Below are positions 26,826-34,560 of a stretch of DNA of 64,000 nt, piece by piece. Where the stretch lies: NCBI RefSeq assembly GCF_009906855.1, contig NZ_CP047650.1, positions 3,410,001 through 3,474,000 of the forward strand, written 5' to 3'. Position 1 is the stretch's first letter. Each line of letters begins with the position of its first letter. The position numbers were made by a program, and so were the translations under genes. The notes beneath the pieces were generated by a model. The model made no database searches. It was not told the DNA's origin and worked only from the letters and a program-made list of their open reading frames with translations. Source of the stretch: Xylophilus rhododendri. GTDB lineage: Bacteria; Pseudomonadota; Gammaproteobacteria; Burkholderiales; Burkholderiaceae_C.

Positions 26826-28799
26826 ATGGACATCAGCCGCACGCCACCCGCACAGCCCTCATGGGGTGCGCTTTCCGCCGGGGCCGTCGATCCGTCGAAA
26901 CCGCCGTCCGGCGGTGAGCCGACGCGGCTGGAGCACCTGTCCAACGAGCTGCTGGTGGAGATCTTCGACCACCTCGACCCGGGCTTCCGCTACCCGGGGC
27001 GCCGGCGTGGTGAGGAGGCACGCGGGATCGCCGTCTTCACCGGGCTCAACCGGCGTTTCGCCGAGGTGGGGCGGCACCATGCGGTCGCCGAGGATCTGGC
27101 CAGGAGGGCGCGCTGTCCCGGCACGGCGCGGCAGTGCGCCGACGTGGTGAAAGAGGCCCTGGCGCTGCCCGTCTCGCTGCGGCTGCGGGTACTGCACACC
27201 CTGGTGGAAGCGGTGCAGTTCGCCGACGGACAGGCGCACGGCGCACTCGCACGGGAGGCCGCCCGATGCATCGTGGAAGAGCACCCCGGCTTGCTGCGGC
27301 AAGACCTCTTCCTGAAACTGCAGATCCATGCCTTCGCCCGCAAGGACATCTGCTGTCCCTACCTCGACCGGCTGCATGAAACCGCCCCGCTTTCGCCCCG
27401 GCAGGAGCAGATGCTGCAGACCCGGTTCCATTCCGCCAGGGTCCGCACGCTCAGCGAACACCTGGCCCATGTGGAGCAGAAGAAGGGGCAGGACCTGCTG
27501 ATGCACTCGCTGGCAGGTGTCTGCACGCAGCCCGCGGCGGACGTGGTGGCAACCATCCACCGCCGGCGTATCGATGCCTGGTTCGCCGGCCTGGAACCTG
27601 CGCGGCAGGCGACCATGCTGCGTGCCCTGGCCGCTGCGATCCGCAGCAGCAGCGTGCGCCATCGGCCGGCGCACTTCGAGGCGCTGCTCCTGCTGTACGG
27701 CCACCTGGCGCAGGCGGACCGCGGGCGCCACACCGGGCTGATGGAGGCCACGGCGCGCCATGTGCCGGGCGGGTTCGCGCAGCTGGCCGCGCTGACGGCT
27801 GCGGGCATGGTCCTTCCCCCACCGTCCGCCTCCAGCCGTGTTCCGCCGGACATCCTCGCCACGCCGCCCGTGGTGCCGCCGGACAGCGAACCGGAGGACG
27901 GCGTCCAGGTCGTCACGCGCACCCGGCTGGAGCAACTGCCCAACGAGGTCCTGCAGTGGCTCTTCGACTACGTCGATCCTTGCCTCGCCGATGTCGCGCC
28001 CGACGACAAGGGGGCACGCGGCGTGGCCGCCTTCACCAGCCTCAACCGCCGCCTGGCCCACGCCGGCCGCGACCATGCCGCCGCCGCGCGCATCCTGGCC
28101 GCGGCCCGCCGCCTGGCCACGCCGCAGCATTGCCAGGCCCTCGTGTCACCCCTGCTGCAACTGCCCGCCGCGCTGCAATCGCGGGTGCTGCATGCCCTGA
28201 TGGAGCTGATGCGGCAGCACAATGGCCCGGTGCACTGGGCCATGCGGGAATGCGTCGTCCTGCTGCTGCTCGAACACCTGGGCGCGGCGGTGCGGGGCAG
28301 TGAATTCATCCGCGTCCAGCTGCACGAGCTGGTGCTGAACGGCGCCAGCGCCAGGCTGGAAAAGGCGGTGCGCGCCGAAGTGCCGCTCACGTCTCGGGAA
28401 GAGCATCTGGTGAGAACGCGTTTCTTCCGCTCCCGGCTCGGCATGCTCGGCGGCTACCTGTCGCTGACCCGGCACCGGGAGCCGGATGCCTGGGCCTCGG
28501 CGATCGCCGGCGCCTGTTCGCAGCCCGACACCAGCGAGCATGAACTGCTGGCCAGAGGCAGGATCGGCGAGCTGTTCGAGCAGATGGACGACACGCAGCG
28601 CCGGGCCATGTCGCGCGAGCTGCTGCGCGCCATCCGCACCAGCCTGCAGATCAACCGGGAGCTGCCCTTTCTGATGCTGCTGCGGCTGCATGAAAAAATG
28701 CCGGACGCGGAGCGCCGGTGGCATGTGCACCGGCTGGCCGCCGCGGCACTGCATGTGCCCGAAGGTCCCGAACTGCTGGCCGCCGCCCGACCAGGATAG
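26826..28799 (+). CDS. FBL12: protein with two F-box-like modules (candidate type III effector)
   Basis: 657 aa built from two tandem modules of ~310 aa. Module 1 has RLEHLSNELLVEIFDHLDP (residues 34-52) and AVFTGLNRRFAEVGRHH (69-85); module 2 has RLEQLPNEVLQWLFDYVDP (about 367-385) and AAFTSLNRRLAHAGRDH. Spacing and hydrophobic pattern match an eukaryotic-type F-box (LPxELLxxIFxxL...xxxxNRRW-like), clearer than in the minus-strand array. Each module continues with helices ending in a segment of the type LFEQMDDTQRRAMSRELLRAI. Residues 1-33 are Ser/Pro/Ala-rich. The start at 26826 has GAGGAA 12 nt upstream; PIP box and -10 lie at 26730-26790. Inferred role: effector that could engage host Skp1-like proteins; untested. 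Confidence 0.82.
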   Translation: MDISRTPPAQPSWGALSAGAVDPSKPPSGGEPTRLEHLSNELLVEIFDHLDPGFRYPGRRRGEEARGIAVFTGLNRRFAEVGRHHAVAEDLARRARCPGTARQCADVVKEALALPVSLRLRVLHTLVEAVQFADGQAHGALAREAARCIVEEHPGLLRQDLFLKLQIHAFARKDICCPYLDRLHETAPLSPRQEQMLQTRFHSARVRTLSEHLAHVEQKKGQDLLMHSLAGVCTQPAADVVATIHRRRIDAWFAGLEPARQATMLRALAAAIRSSSVRHRPAHFEALLLLYGHLAQADRGRHTGLMEATARHVPGGFAQLAALTAAGMVLPPPSASSRVPPDILATPPVVPPDSEPEDGVQVVTRTRLEQLPNEVLQWLFDYVDPCLADVAPDDKGARGVAAFTSLNRRLAHAGRDHAAAARILAAARRLATPQHCQALVSPLLQLPAALQSRVLHALMELMRQHNGPVHWAMRECVVLLLLEHLGAAVRGSEFIRVQLHELVLNGASARLEKAVRAEVPLTSREEHLVRTRFFRSRLGMLGGYLSLTRHREPDAWASAIAGACSQPDTSEHELLARGRIGELFEQMDDTQRRAMSRELLRAIRTSLQINRELPFLMLLRLHEKMPDAERRWHVHRLAAAALHVPEGPELLAAARPG

Positions 28800-28801
28800 T
28801 C

Positions 28802-28838
28802 CGGGCCCTGCTGGCCAGGCGGGCGGGCTGAGCCGGGC
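28802..28838. repeat. direct repeat, copy 2 of the liuE 3' end
   Basis: Near-identical to 26693-26729 although no liuE coding sequence precedes it here. It starts 3 bp after the FBL12 stop and is followed by a second PIP box and a truncated FBL12-like gene, so it marks the second copy of a duplicated liuE-end/FBL12 block. Confidence 0.85.
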
Positions 28839-28889
28839 CTTTTCCGCCGCGACCCCTCGCATGCGGCGCGATCCATCCACGCATCGCGT

Positions 28890-28914
28890 TTCGTTTGCCC
28901 AGCCTGTTGTTCGG
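28890..28914 (+). promoter_or_regulatory. PIP box upstream of the FBL12-like remnant
   Basis: TTCGT-N15-TTCGG on the plus strand, a full match to TTCGB-N15-TTCGB. CACCAT (28947-28952) lies 32 bp further on and fits YANNNT. The ATG at 28951 overlaps this -10, so any transcript would begin inside the remnant reading frame, consistent with loss of the normal leader. Confidence 0.75.
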
Positions 28915-28950
28915 AAGGGCGGCAGGGCAGGACGGCTGGATTTTTCCACC

Positions 28951-29487
28951 ATGCGGGAGGAACGTAGCTTCCTGTCTGTCCGGTGCTTCACCGGCAAGTT
29001 CGAAATCGTCGCTGCCTTGCTGCCGCGGATCAAACGCCTGGAGCCATGCGCTTGGATACTCACCATCGCGGGCACCTGCGCGCGATGCGACGCGGACATG
29101 CAGGCCTTGTCCTCAGGCCTGCGGCTGGATGCCCTTTTCAGCGGTATGGACGCAGCAGAGCAGTGGGCCATGTCCCGCGCGCTGCGCCGCTCGATACGCA
29201 ACAGCCTGCAGCGGCAGCGGGCGGCGTCCTTCGAGGCGCTGTTGCTGCTGCATGAGAAAATGCCCGCCGCAGACCGTCCACGCCACGAACAGCGGCTGAG
29301 CGCCACGGCGTGCCATGTCAACGGCGGGGCAGCCCTGCTCGCCTGGCACCGGGCCCGCCGCATGGCGGACACGGTCGCCGCCGCGGCTTCCCCGCCCACC
29401 GAAACCGAGACCCCGCCATGGCCGATCCCCTCCTGGCCGCACCGCCAGCCGAGCCCGTCTCCCCGGTCTCCACCGCCCACCGCCTGA
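28951..29487 (+). pseudogene. FBL12-like C-terminal remnant
   Basis: A 178-aa reading frame whose middle (from about residue 31, EPCAWILTIAGTC, through LDALFSGMDAAEQWAMSRAL, LRRSIRNSLQ and LLLLHEKMPAADRPRHEQRL to about residue 145) matches the last ~110 residues of FBL12 (EPDAWASAIAGAC, ELFEQMDDTQRRAMSREL, LHEKMPDAERR). The F-box-like part is absent, and the C-terminal tail runs into the DUF1289 gene in another frame. With the upstream PIP box and duplicated liuE end it looks like a second FBL12 copy that lost its front by internal deletion. It may or may not be translated; the Met at 29098 is another possible start. Confidence 0.65.
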
Positions 29488-29732
29488 TCCCCGAGGCGCA
29501 TTCGCCCGAGGCGCGCGCCCTGCTGGCCGACCGGGCACGCATGGCCTTCGACCGCTGCACGGTGCCGGTGCCCTCGCCCTGCATCTCGGTGTGCCGCATG
29601 AACGAGGACCGCAGCCTGTGCCAGGGCTGCTTCCGTTCGCTCGACGAGATCCGCATCTGGTCGCGCAGCGATGCCCAGGAGCGCCGCGCCATCTGGACCC
29701 GCCTGCTGGCGCGCGCCGGCATGGCCGAATAG
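29418..29732 (+). CDS. DUF1289 family protein (Cys4, possible metal or Fe-S binding)
   Basis: 104-aa protein with SPCISVCRMNEDRSLCQGCF at about residues 56-75, the C-x3-C-x8-C-x2-C pattern that defines DUF1289, followed by the conserved RSLDEIRIWSRSDAQERRAIW segment. Family members are small and of unknown function; cysteine spacing suggests metal or Fe-S coordination. ATG 29418 is used because the frame upstream overlaps the FBL12-like remnant. It ends 13 bp before the isomerase gene and is probably co-transcribed with it. Confidence 0.8.
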   Translation: MADPLLAAPPAEPVSPVSTAHRLIPEAHSPEARALLADRARMAFDRCTVPVPSPCISVCRMNEDRSLCQGCFRSLDEIRIWSRSDAQERRAIWTRLLARAGMAE

Positions 29733-29745
29733 GAAGGCCGCCCCC

Positions 29746-30339
29746 ATGCAGGCCTTCACCTTCCACCTCGATTTCGTCTCGCCCTACGCCTACCTGGCCT
29801 TCGAGCAGCTGCCGGTGGCGCTGGAAGGCTGCAGCTATGCCGCCGACTACCGGCCGGTGCTGCTGGGCGCCATCCTCAAGCAGTACGGCCACGCAGGCCC
29901 GCACGGCATCGCCCCCAAATACGCCTGGGTGCTGCGGCAGACGCGGTGGCTGGCGCATGCCCATGGCATCGCCATGCGGATGCCGGCGGTCCATCCCTTC
30001 GATCCCCTGCCGCTGCTGCGCCTGGCCCTGGCTTGCTCGCAGGACGGCGGCATCAGCCGCCATGTGGCCGGCCGCATCTTCGCGCATGTCTGGCAGGCCG
30101 ATGGGGCCGATGCCAACGATGCGCAGCGCCTGGCCGCGTTGACGCGGGAGCTGGCGCCGCGGCTCGACCCGGCCTCGCCGGAGGTCAAGGCCCTGCTGCG
30201 GGCCAACACCGCCCGCACGCTCGAAGCCGGCGTCTTCGGCGTGCCCGCCTTCACCGTCGGCCAGGACATGCTCTGGGGCTTCGATGCCTTGCCGATGCTG
30301 CGTGCCCGGCTGCTGCAGGACGCCTGGTTCGCCGGCTAA
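29746..30339 (+). CDS. 2-hydroxychromene-2-carboxylate isomerase family protein
   Basis: 197-aa DsbA-fold, kappa-GST-like protein. FHLDFVSPYAYLAFEQL (residues 5-21) contains the conserved S-P-Y glutathione-contact motif of HCCA isomerases, and GVFGVPAFTVGQDMLWGFD near the C-terminus is the usual cis-Pro loop. Such proteins often accompany aromatic or acyl-CoA degradation genes; the true substrate is not evident. It is the last plus-strand gene of the liu neighbourhood and its TAA overlaps the TAG of the convergent FBL13. Confidence 0.88.
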   Translation: MQAFTFHLDFVSPYAYLAFEQLPVALEGCSYAADYRPVLLGAILKQYGHAGPHGIAPKYAWVLRQTRWLAHAHGIAMRMPAVHPFDPLPLLRLALACSQDGGISRHVAGRIFAHVWQADGADANDAQRLAALTRELAPRLDPASPEVKALLRANTARTLEAGVFGVPAFTVGQDMLWGFDALPMLRARLLQDAWFAG

Positions 30340-31976
30340 AGGTCCGCGTTCTTCTGTTCGAGGAACAACGCCAGCATGGTGTTTTGTGTCTTCAACAGCC
30401 CGGACTGCAGCTGGAGCGGCAGGTCCCCATAGGCGGCACGCCTGAGCACGGCCAGACGGGTCCACCAGGTGTCTTCGTCGATGTCGGTATGCGCCAGCAC
30501 ATCCATGCTCGCGGCCGTCAGCACATCCAATCGCTCGTCCGGCAGGAGCTTGGGCGCGGCGGCCAGCAGGGGCGGCAGGGCGGTCTCCAGGCTGTGGGTG
30601 AAACGCAGGGCCGGCAGCAGGGCCTTGGCGAGGCGCCGTCTGGCCGCAGGCGTTTCGGCGGCCGCCAATGCCGTGCAGATGGCTTGCAGGGCCTGCTGCC
30701 ATTGGGCTTGCCAGCGCGCCTGGCCATCCGGGTCTTGCTGGGAATGGATCGCCAGTTTCTCCAGGAAGGCAAGGCGCAGGTGCAGATCGAGCTGTGCGCA
30801 GTGCGCCAACAGCGCGCGGCCGATGTCCCGCCCCGGATCCTGGCCGCACCATTCGCAGATGCCGGCCAGGCGCAGCAGCAGCTGGGGGTGTTCCCGCACC
30901 CGGTCGACGCACTGGCGCAGCAGCGCCGGAAGCGCCTGCCGCAGCATGGGATCGAGCAAGGGCCCATGGCCGACCTCCAGCGATTCGATCAGGCGCAAGG
31001 CATCCTCCGGCGTGCGCTTCTGCACGGCCTTCAACACCACGCCCTGATCGTCGTTCCAGAAAGCGCGGAACACCGTTTGCAGCAAACGCGCTTCCAGCGG
31101 CGTGCCGATGAAGGGGGCGGCCGCGTCGCGCAGGGCCAGGCAGGCGATCTCCTGGTCCTGCTCGGGCAGCCCGAAGAGGCACGATTGCGCGTTGGCCAGC
31201 AGCAGCAGGCGGATATCCGGATCCGCGACCGCCAGGATGCGCCCCAGCAGGGCGTGGAATTCCGGGAGGGTGGCGTCATGGTCGACATCACCCAGGCGCA
31301 TGCATTCCTGCAGCAGTGCCAGTTGCGCGGACCATGCCGGCGGCAGCCCGGCGACCGGCCCGCGCGCCTCGACGGACGAACGCACGCCCGCCAGGTGATA
31401 GAGCTGCAGCAGACGGCGCCAGGTGCCGGGCGCCGCTTCGCCGCCCGCGGCGCCCAGCTGCATGAGGCGCTCGACGAATCGCAAGGTGCAGGGCTGGCGG
31501 CCCCGTGTGACCAGATCCAGGGCGCAGCGCCACTGCTGCCGGCGCAGCACGGGGTGAGCCGGCAGCCGGTCGAGAAGGCGCCCGGCCAGATCGGCATCGG
31601 CATCCCTGAGATCGAAGCGCGCCAGGGCATTCCACACGGCGTTCCAGCAGGCCTCGTGGTACTGCTGCGGCATCTCGTCGATGGCATCGACCTCCGCCAG
31701 GAAACCCGCGGCGTCCGGAGCCTGCCACAAGGCGCGGATCAACTCGCTGGCGCCGAAGGGCGAGGCAAGGCTCTTGTCGAGCCTGCTGTTGAGACCCTTG
31801 AAGGGGTTGATGCCGGCTTCTTCGTTGCCGAGCTTGAGCAGCTTGTCGAGGATCTCGTACTGCAGTTCGACCGGCAGTCTCTCCAGCCAGCCCGGCTCGG
31901 TGCCGGCGGTGGTCTGCCATGCCGTGCGGCTGGCCGGGGGCGTGTGGCGCGTGTCTTGTACGGAAGCGGTGTTCAT
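30336..31976 (-). CDS. FBL13: dispersed F-box-like helical paralogue (candidate type III effector)
   Basis: 546-aa member of the array family located outside the array. It starts MNTASVQDTRHTPPASRTAW at 31976. LERLPVELQYEILDKLL (residues 31-47) is a strong F-box-like core, followed by FKGLNSRLDKSL, CWNAVWNAL (about residue 115) and LLDRLPAHPVLRRQQW. Its C-terminus is more divergent: LLPALRFTHSLETALPP is present but the LPFYLR block is replaced by LPLQLQSGLL. The Met at 31976 matches the family leader; the frame extends upstream as an artefact. A PIP box lies 84 bp upstream. Its stop overlaps that of the HCCA isomerase, leaving no room for a terminator. Confidence 0.8.
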   Translation of the reverse strand: MNTASVQDTRHTPPASRTAWQTTAGTEPGWLERLPVELQYEILDKLLKLGNEEAGINPFKGLNSRLDKSLASPFGASELIRALWQAPDAAGFLAEVDAIDEMPQQYHEACWNAVWNALARFDLRDADADLAGRLLDRLPAHPVLRRQQWRCALDLVTRGRQPCTLRFVERLMQLGAAGGEAAPGTWRRLLQLYHLAGVRSSVEARGPVAGLPPAWSAQLALLQECMRLGDVDHDATLPEFHALLGRILAVADPDIRLLLLANAQSCLFGLPEQDQEIACLALRDAAAPFIGTPLEARLLQTVFRAFWNDDQGVVLKAVQKRTPEDALRLIESLEVGHGPLLDPMLRQALPALLRQCVDRVREHPQLLLRLAGICEWCGQDPGRDIGRALLAHCAQLDLHLRLAFLEKLAIHSQQDPDGQARWQAQWQQALQAICTALAAAETPAARRRLAKALLPALRFTHSLETALPPLLAAAPKLLPDERLDVLTAASMDVLAHTDIDEDTWWTRLAVLRRAAYGDLPLQLQSGLLKTQNTMLALFLEQKNADL

Positions 31977-32059
31977 GGTGGCTTGAAGGGCGGGCGTCTG
32001 GCGCCGGGCAAAAAACCACGCACCATCGCCGCCGCGGTCCGGCGCACCGCACCTTGGAG

Positions 32060-32084
32060 CCGAATGCCTGCCGCGGTTTGCGAA
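32060..32084 (-). promoter_or_regulatory. PIP box upstream of FBL13
   Basis: Minus strand TTCGC-N15-TTCGG, a perfect TTCGB-N15-TTCGB match. The best -10 candidate at N32 is GATGGT, which misses the pyrimidine at the first position, so this promoter is less complete than the others. FBL13 starts 84 bp downstream of the box. Confidence 0.78.
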
Positions 32085-32266
32085 GAATCCGGCCGAAGAC
32101 AGGCGTTTTCCGGCTCCTGAAATCACCCTTGCGGGTTTCCCCGCGAGTTGTCAGAGAAGGGTCAGTTTCACGTCAGAAGCGGGTCAGTGCCGCATCCAAG
32201 AATGGACGCAGCCGCCCGGCGCGATGTCGCCGGGCCGCGCATCCATACCAACAGGAGACCCGCATC

Positions 32267-33967
32267 ATGTCCAGCACCTACGCCCCGGGGCGGCCATCGA
32301 GCCCCGCGCCCGCGCCCCGGCCGATGACCTCCGAGGAGAAGAAAGTCATCTTCGCCTCCTCGCTAGGCACCGTCTTCGAGTGGTACGACTTCTACCTCTA
32401 CGGCTCGCTCGCGGCCATCATCGCCAAGCAGTTCTTCAGCGGCCTGGATGCGGGCGCGGCCTTCATCTTCGCGCTGCTGGCCTTCGCCGCCGGCTTCCTG
32501 GTGCGGCCCTTCGGCGCCATCGTGTTCGGCCGGCTCGGCGACATGATCGGCCGCAAGTACACCTTCCTGGTGACCATCCTGATCATGGGCCTGTCGACCT
32601 TCATCGTCGGCATCCTGCCCAGCTACTCGGCCATCGGCGTGGCCGCGCCGGTCATCCTGATCGCCCTGCGCATGCTGCAGGGCCTGGCCCTCGGCGGCGA
32701 GTACGGCGGTGCCGCCACCTACGTGGCCGAGCATGCGCCGCAGGGCAAACGCGGCGCCTACACCTCGTGGATCCAGACCACGGCCACGCTGGGCCTGTTC
32801 CTGTCGCTGGTCGTCATCCTGGGCGTGCGCAGCGCCACCGGCGAGGCGGCCTTCGCCGACTGGGGCTGGCGCGTTCCCTTCATGGTCTCCATCCTGCTGC
32901 TGGCCGTGTCGGTGTGGATCCGCATGACCCTGTCGGAGTCGCCCGCCTTCGTGCGCATGAAGGCCGAGGGCAAGACCTCCAAGGCACCGCTGAAGGAATC
33001 CTTCGGCGAGTGGAAGAACCTGAAGATCGTGATCCTGGCGCTGGTCGGCCTGACCGCCGGCCAGGCGGTGGTCTGGTACACCGGCCAGTTCTATTCGCTG
33101 TTCTTCCTGACGCAGCAGCTGAAGGTGGATGCGATCACCGCCAACCTGATGATCGCCGGCGCTCTGCTGATCGGCACGCCCTTCTTCGTGCTCTTCGGCA
33201 TGCTGTCGGACAAGATCGGCCGCAAGCCCATCATCATGGCCGGCTGCCTGCTGGCGGCGGTGACCTACTTCCCCGTTTTCAAGGGCCTGACGGTGGCCGC
33301 CAACCCCGACCTGGCGGCCGCGCAATCCAGCGCGCAGATCACGGTGACGGCCGATCCGTCCACCTGCTCCTTCCAGGGCAATCCGGTGGCCCGCGAGATC
33401 GACTTCCGCAGCTCCTGCGACATCGCCAAGCGCTACCTGGTGCAGAACTCGGTGTCCTATGACAACGTGGCCGGCCCGGCCGGTTCCGCCGCGGTGGTGA
33501 AGGTGGGCGACAAGGTCATCAGCGCGCCGGCCGGCAATGTGGTCGACCTGAAGTTCGACGCCGATTCCAGCGGCAAGATCGCCGCCTTCAAGAAAGAGGT
33601 GGGCGACGACCTGAAGGCGGCCGGCTATCCCGCCAAGGCCGATCCGGCCAAGATGAACAAGCCGGTGATGATCCTGCTGCTGGCCTGGCTGGTGATCCTG
33701 GTGACCATGGTCTACGGGCCCATCGCCGCCATGCTGGTGGAGATGTTCCCGACCCGCATCCGCTACACCTCGATGAGCCTGCCGTACCACATCGGCAATG
33801 GCTGGTTCGGCGGGCTGCTGCCGACGACCTCGTTCGCCATCGTGGCCAGCACCGGCAATATGTACAACGGGCTGTGGTACCCGATCATCATTGCCTGCGT
33901 GACGCTGGTGATCGGTACCTTGTTCATCAAGGAGACGAAGGACGTGGATATCTACGCCAACGATTGA
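32267..33967 (+). CDS. MFS transporter, metabolite:H+ symporter (MHS) type
   Basis: 566-aa inner-membrane permease with about 12 hydrophobic segments. SSLGTVFEWYDFYLYGSLA (about residue 30) and GRLGDMIGRKYTF (loop 2-3) are signatures of the MHS branch (ProP, KgtP, ShiA relatives) that imports carboxylates or zwitterions with protons; the substrate cannot be read. An unusual hydrophilic insertion of roughly 110-120 residues (about 347-465, including TADPSTCSFQGNPV and FRSSCDIAKRY, two Cys) separates two helices where most relatives have a short loop. ATG 32267 follows AGGAGA. A hairpin with six T follows the gene. Confidence 0.88.
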   Translation: MSSTYAPGRPSSPAPAPRPMTSEEKKVIFASSLGTVFEWYDFYLYGSLAAIIAKQFFSGLDAGAAFIFALLAFAAGFLVRPFGAIVFGRLGDMIGRKYTFLVTILIMGLSTFIVGILPSYSAIGVAAPVILIALRMLQGLALGGEYGGAATYVAEHAPQGKRGAYTSWIQTTATLGLFLSLVVILGVRSATGEAAFADWGWRVPFMVSILLLAVSVWIRMTLSESPAFVRMKAEGKTSKAPLKESFGEWKNLKIVILALVGLTAGQAVVWYTGQFYSLFFLTQQLKVDAITANLMIAGALLIGTPFFVLFGMLSDKIGRKPIIMAGCLLAAVTYFPVFKGLTVAANPDLAAAQSSAQITVTADPSTCSFQGNPVAREIDFRSSCDIAKRYLVQNSVSYDNVAGPAGSAAVVKVGDKVISAPAGNVVDLKFDADSSGKIAAFKKEVGDDLKAAGYPAKADPAKMNKPVMILLLAWLVILVTMVYGPIAAMLVEMFPTRIRYTSMSLPYHIGNGWFGGLLPTTSFAIVASTGNMYNGLWYPIIIACVTLVIGTLFIKETKDVDIYAND

Positions 33968-33995
33968 GGCTCGTCCTTTTTTCTTTCCGGAAACG

Positions 33996-34026
33996 GGCCC
34001 TTTGCTGGAAGGCAGGGGCCTTTTTT
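33996..34026 (+). terminator. rho-independent terminator after the MFS gene
   Basis: GGCCC...GGGCC stem extended by weaker pairs, followed immediately by six T (34021-34026). It is positioned 28 bp after the MFS stop and just before the convergent small gene. Confidence 0.6.
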
Positions 34027-34289
34027 CATGGCCGGGTTTTTTCGCCGGCCGCTTGGATGGGCAGGGCGGATTGCATCGACATCAGGCTGCTTTCGGTCAG
34101 CTCGATCTGGCGGTGCAGGCCGCCGTTCATCAGGCGCAGCAGGGTGCTGAGTTCCTGGCGGTCCGGTTCGGCGGTGCGCTGCGGATCGAGGAGTTTTTCC
34201 AGGCCTGTGTAGGCGGCTAGAAGTTCGCGGAGTTGGGCGACTTCGGTGATGGCGGATTGGGTGAGGGTGGCGAGGGTGCTTTCAGCCAT
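34026..34289 (-). CDS. small helical protein, unknown function
   Basis: 87 aa, starting MAESTLATLTQSAITEV. No signal peptide or membrane segment. It is predicted mostly helical with heptad-like hydrophobic spacing (QLRELLAAYTGLEKLL, LSTLLRLMNGGLHRQIEL). I do not recognise the family. The Met at 34289 is chosen because the frame upstream loses coding character and enters the palindrome-flanking region. Its sequence is G/T-rich on the plus strand, as is the liuC end next to the first palindrome. Confidence 0.5.
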   Translation of the reverse strand: MAESTLATLTQSAITEVAQLRELLAAYTGLEKLLDPQRTAEPDRQELSTLLRLMNGGLHRQIELTESSLMSMQSALPIQAAGEKTRP

Positions 34290-34560
34290 GTTGGGCTTTC
34301 TAGTCGTTGTGATGGATAAACCACCGCACCCGCTTCCAAACGAGGGCGGCAGCTCGAACGGGTTGGAAGACCGGACAACTACTAGCGAAAACCGGCAGGG
34401 CAGGGCCCTCCCGTCCGAGCCGCCAAAACTGGGGCACGAACAGCGCAGCCGCAACGCTTCTTGAAGAGCGTCACGGCTGTTGTTTCACTAGCAGTTGTTC
34501 GGGCTTCCAAACCCGGCCGCTTCCTGGGGAAAACGGCGGATGAATTCTAAGCGGCGCTCT

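Noticed and set aside
32131..32200. Repeated GGGTCAGT-like words upstream of the MFS gene as an operator
   Set aside because: Only two or three loose copies with irregular spacing; no regulator to link.
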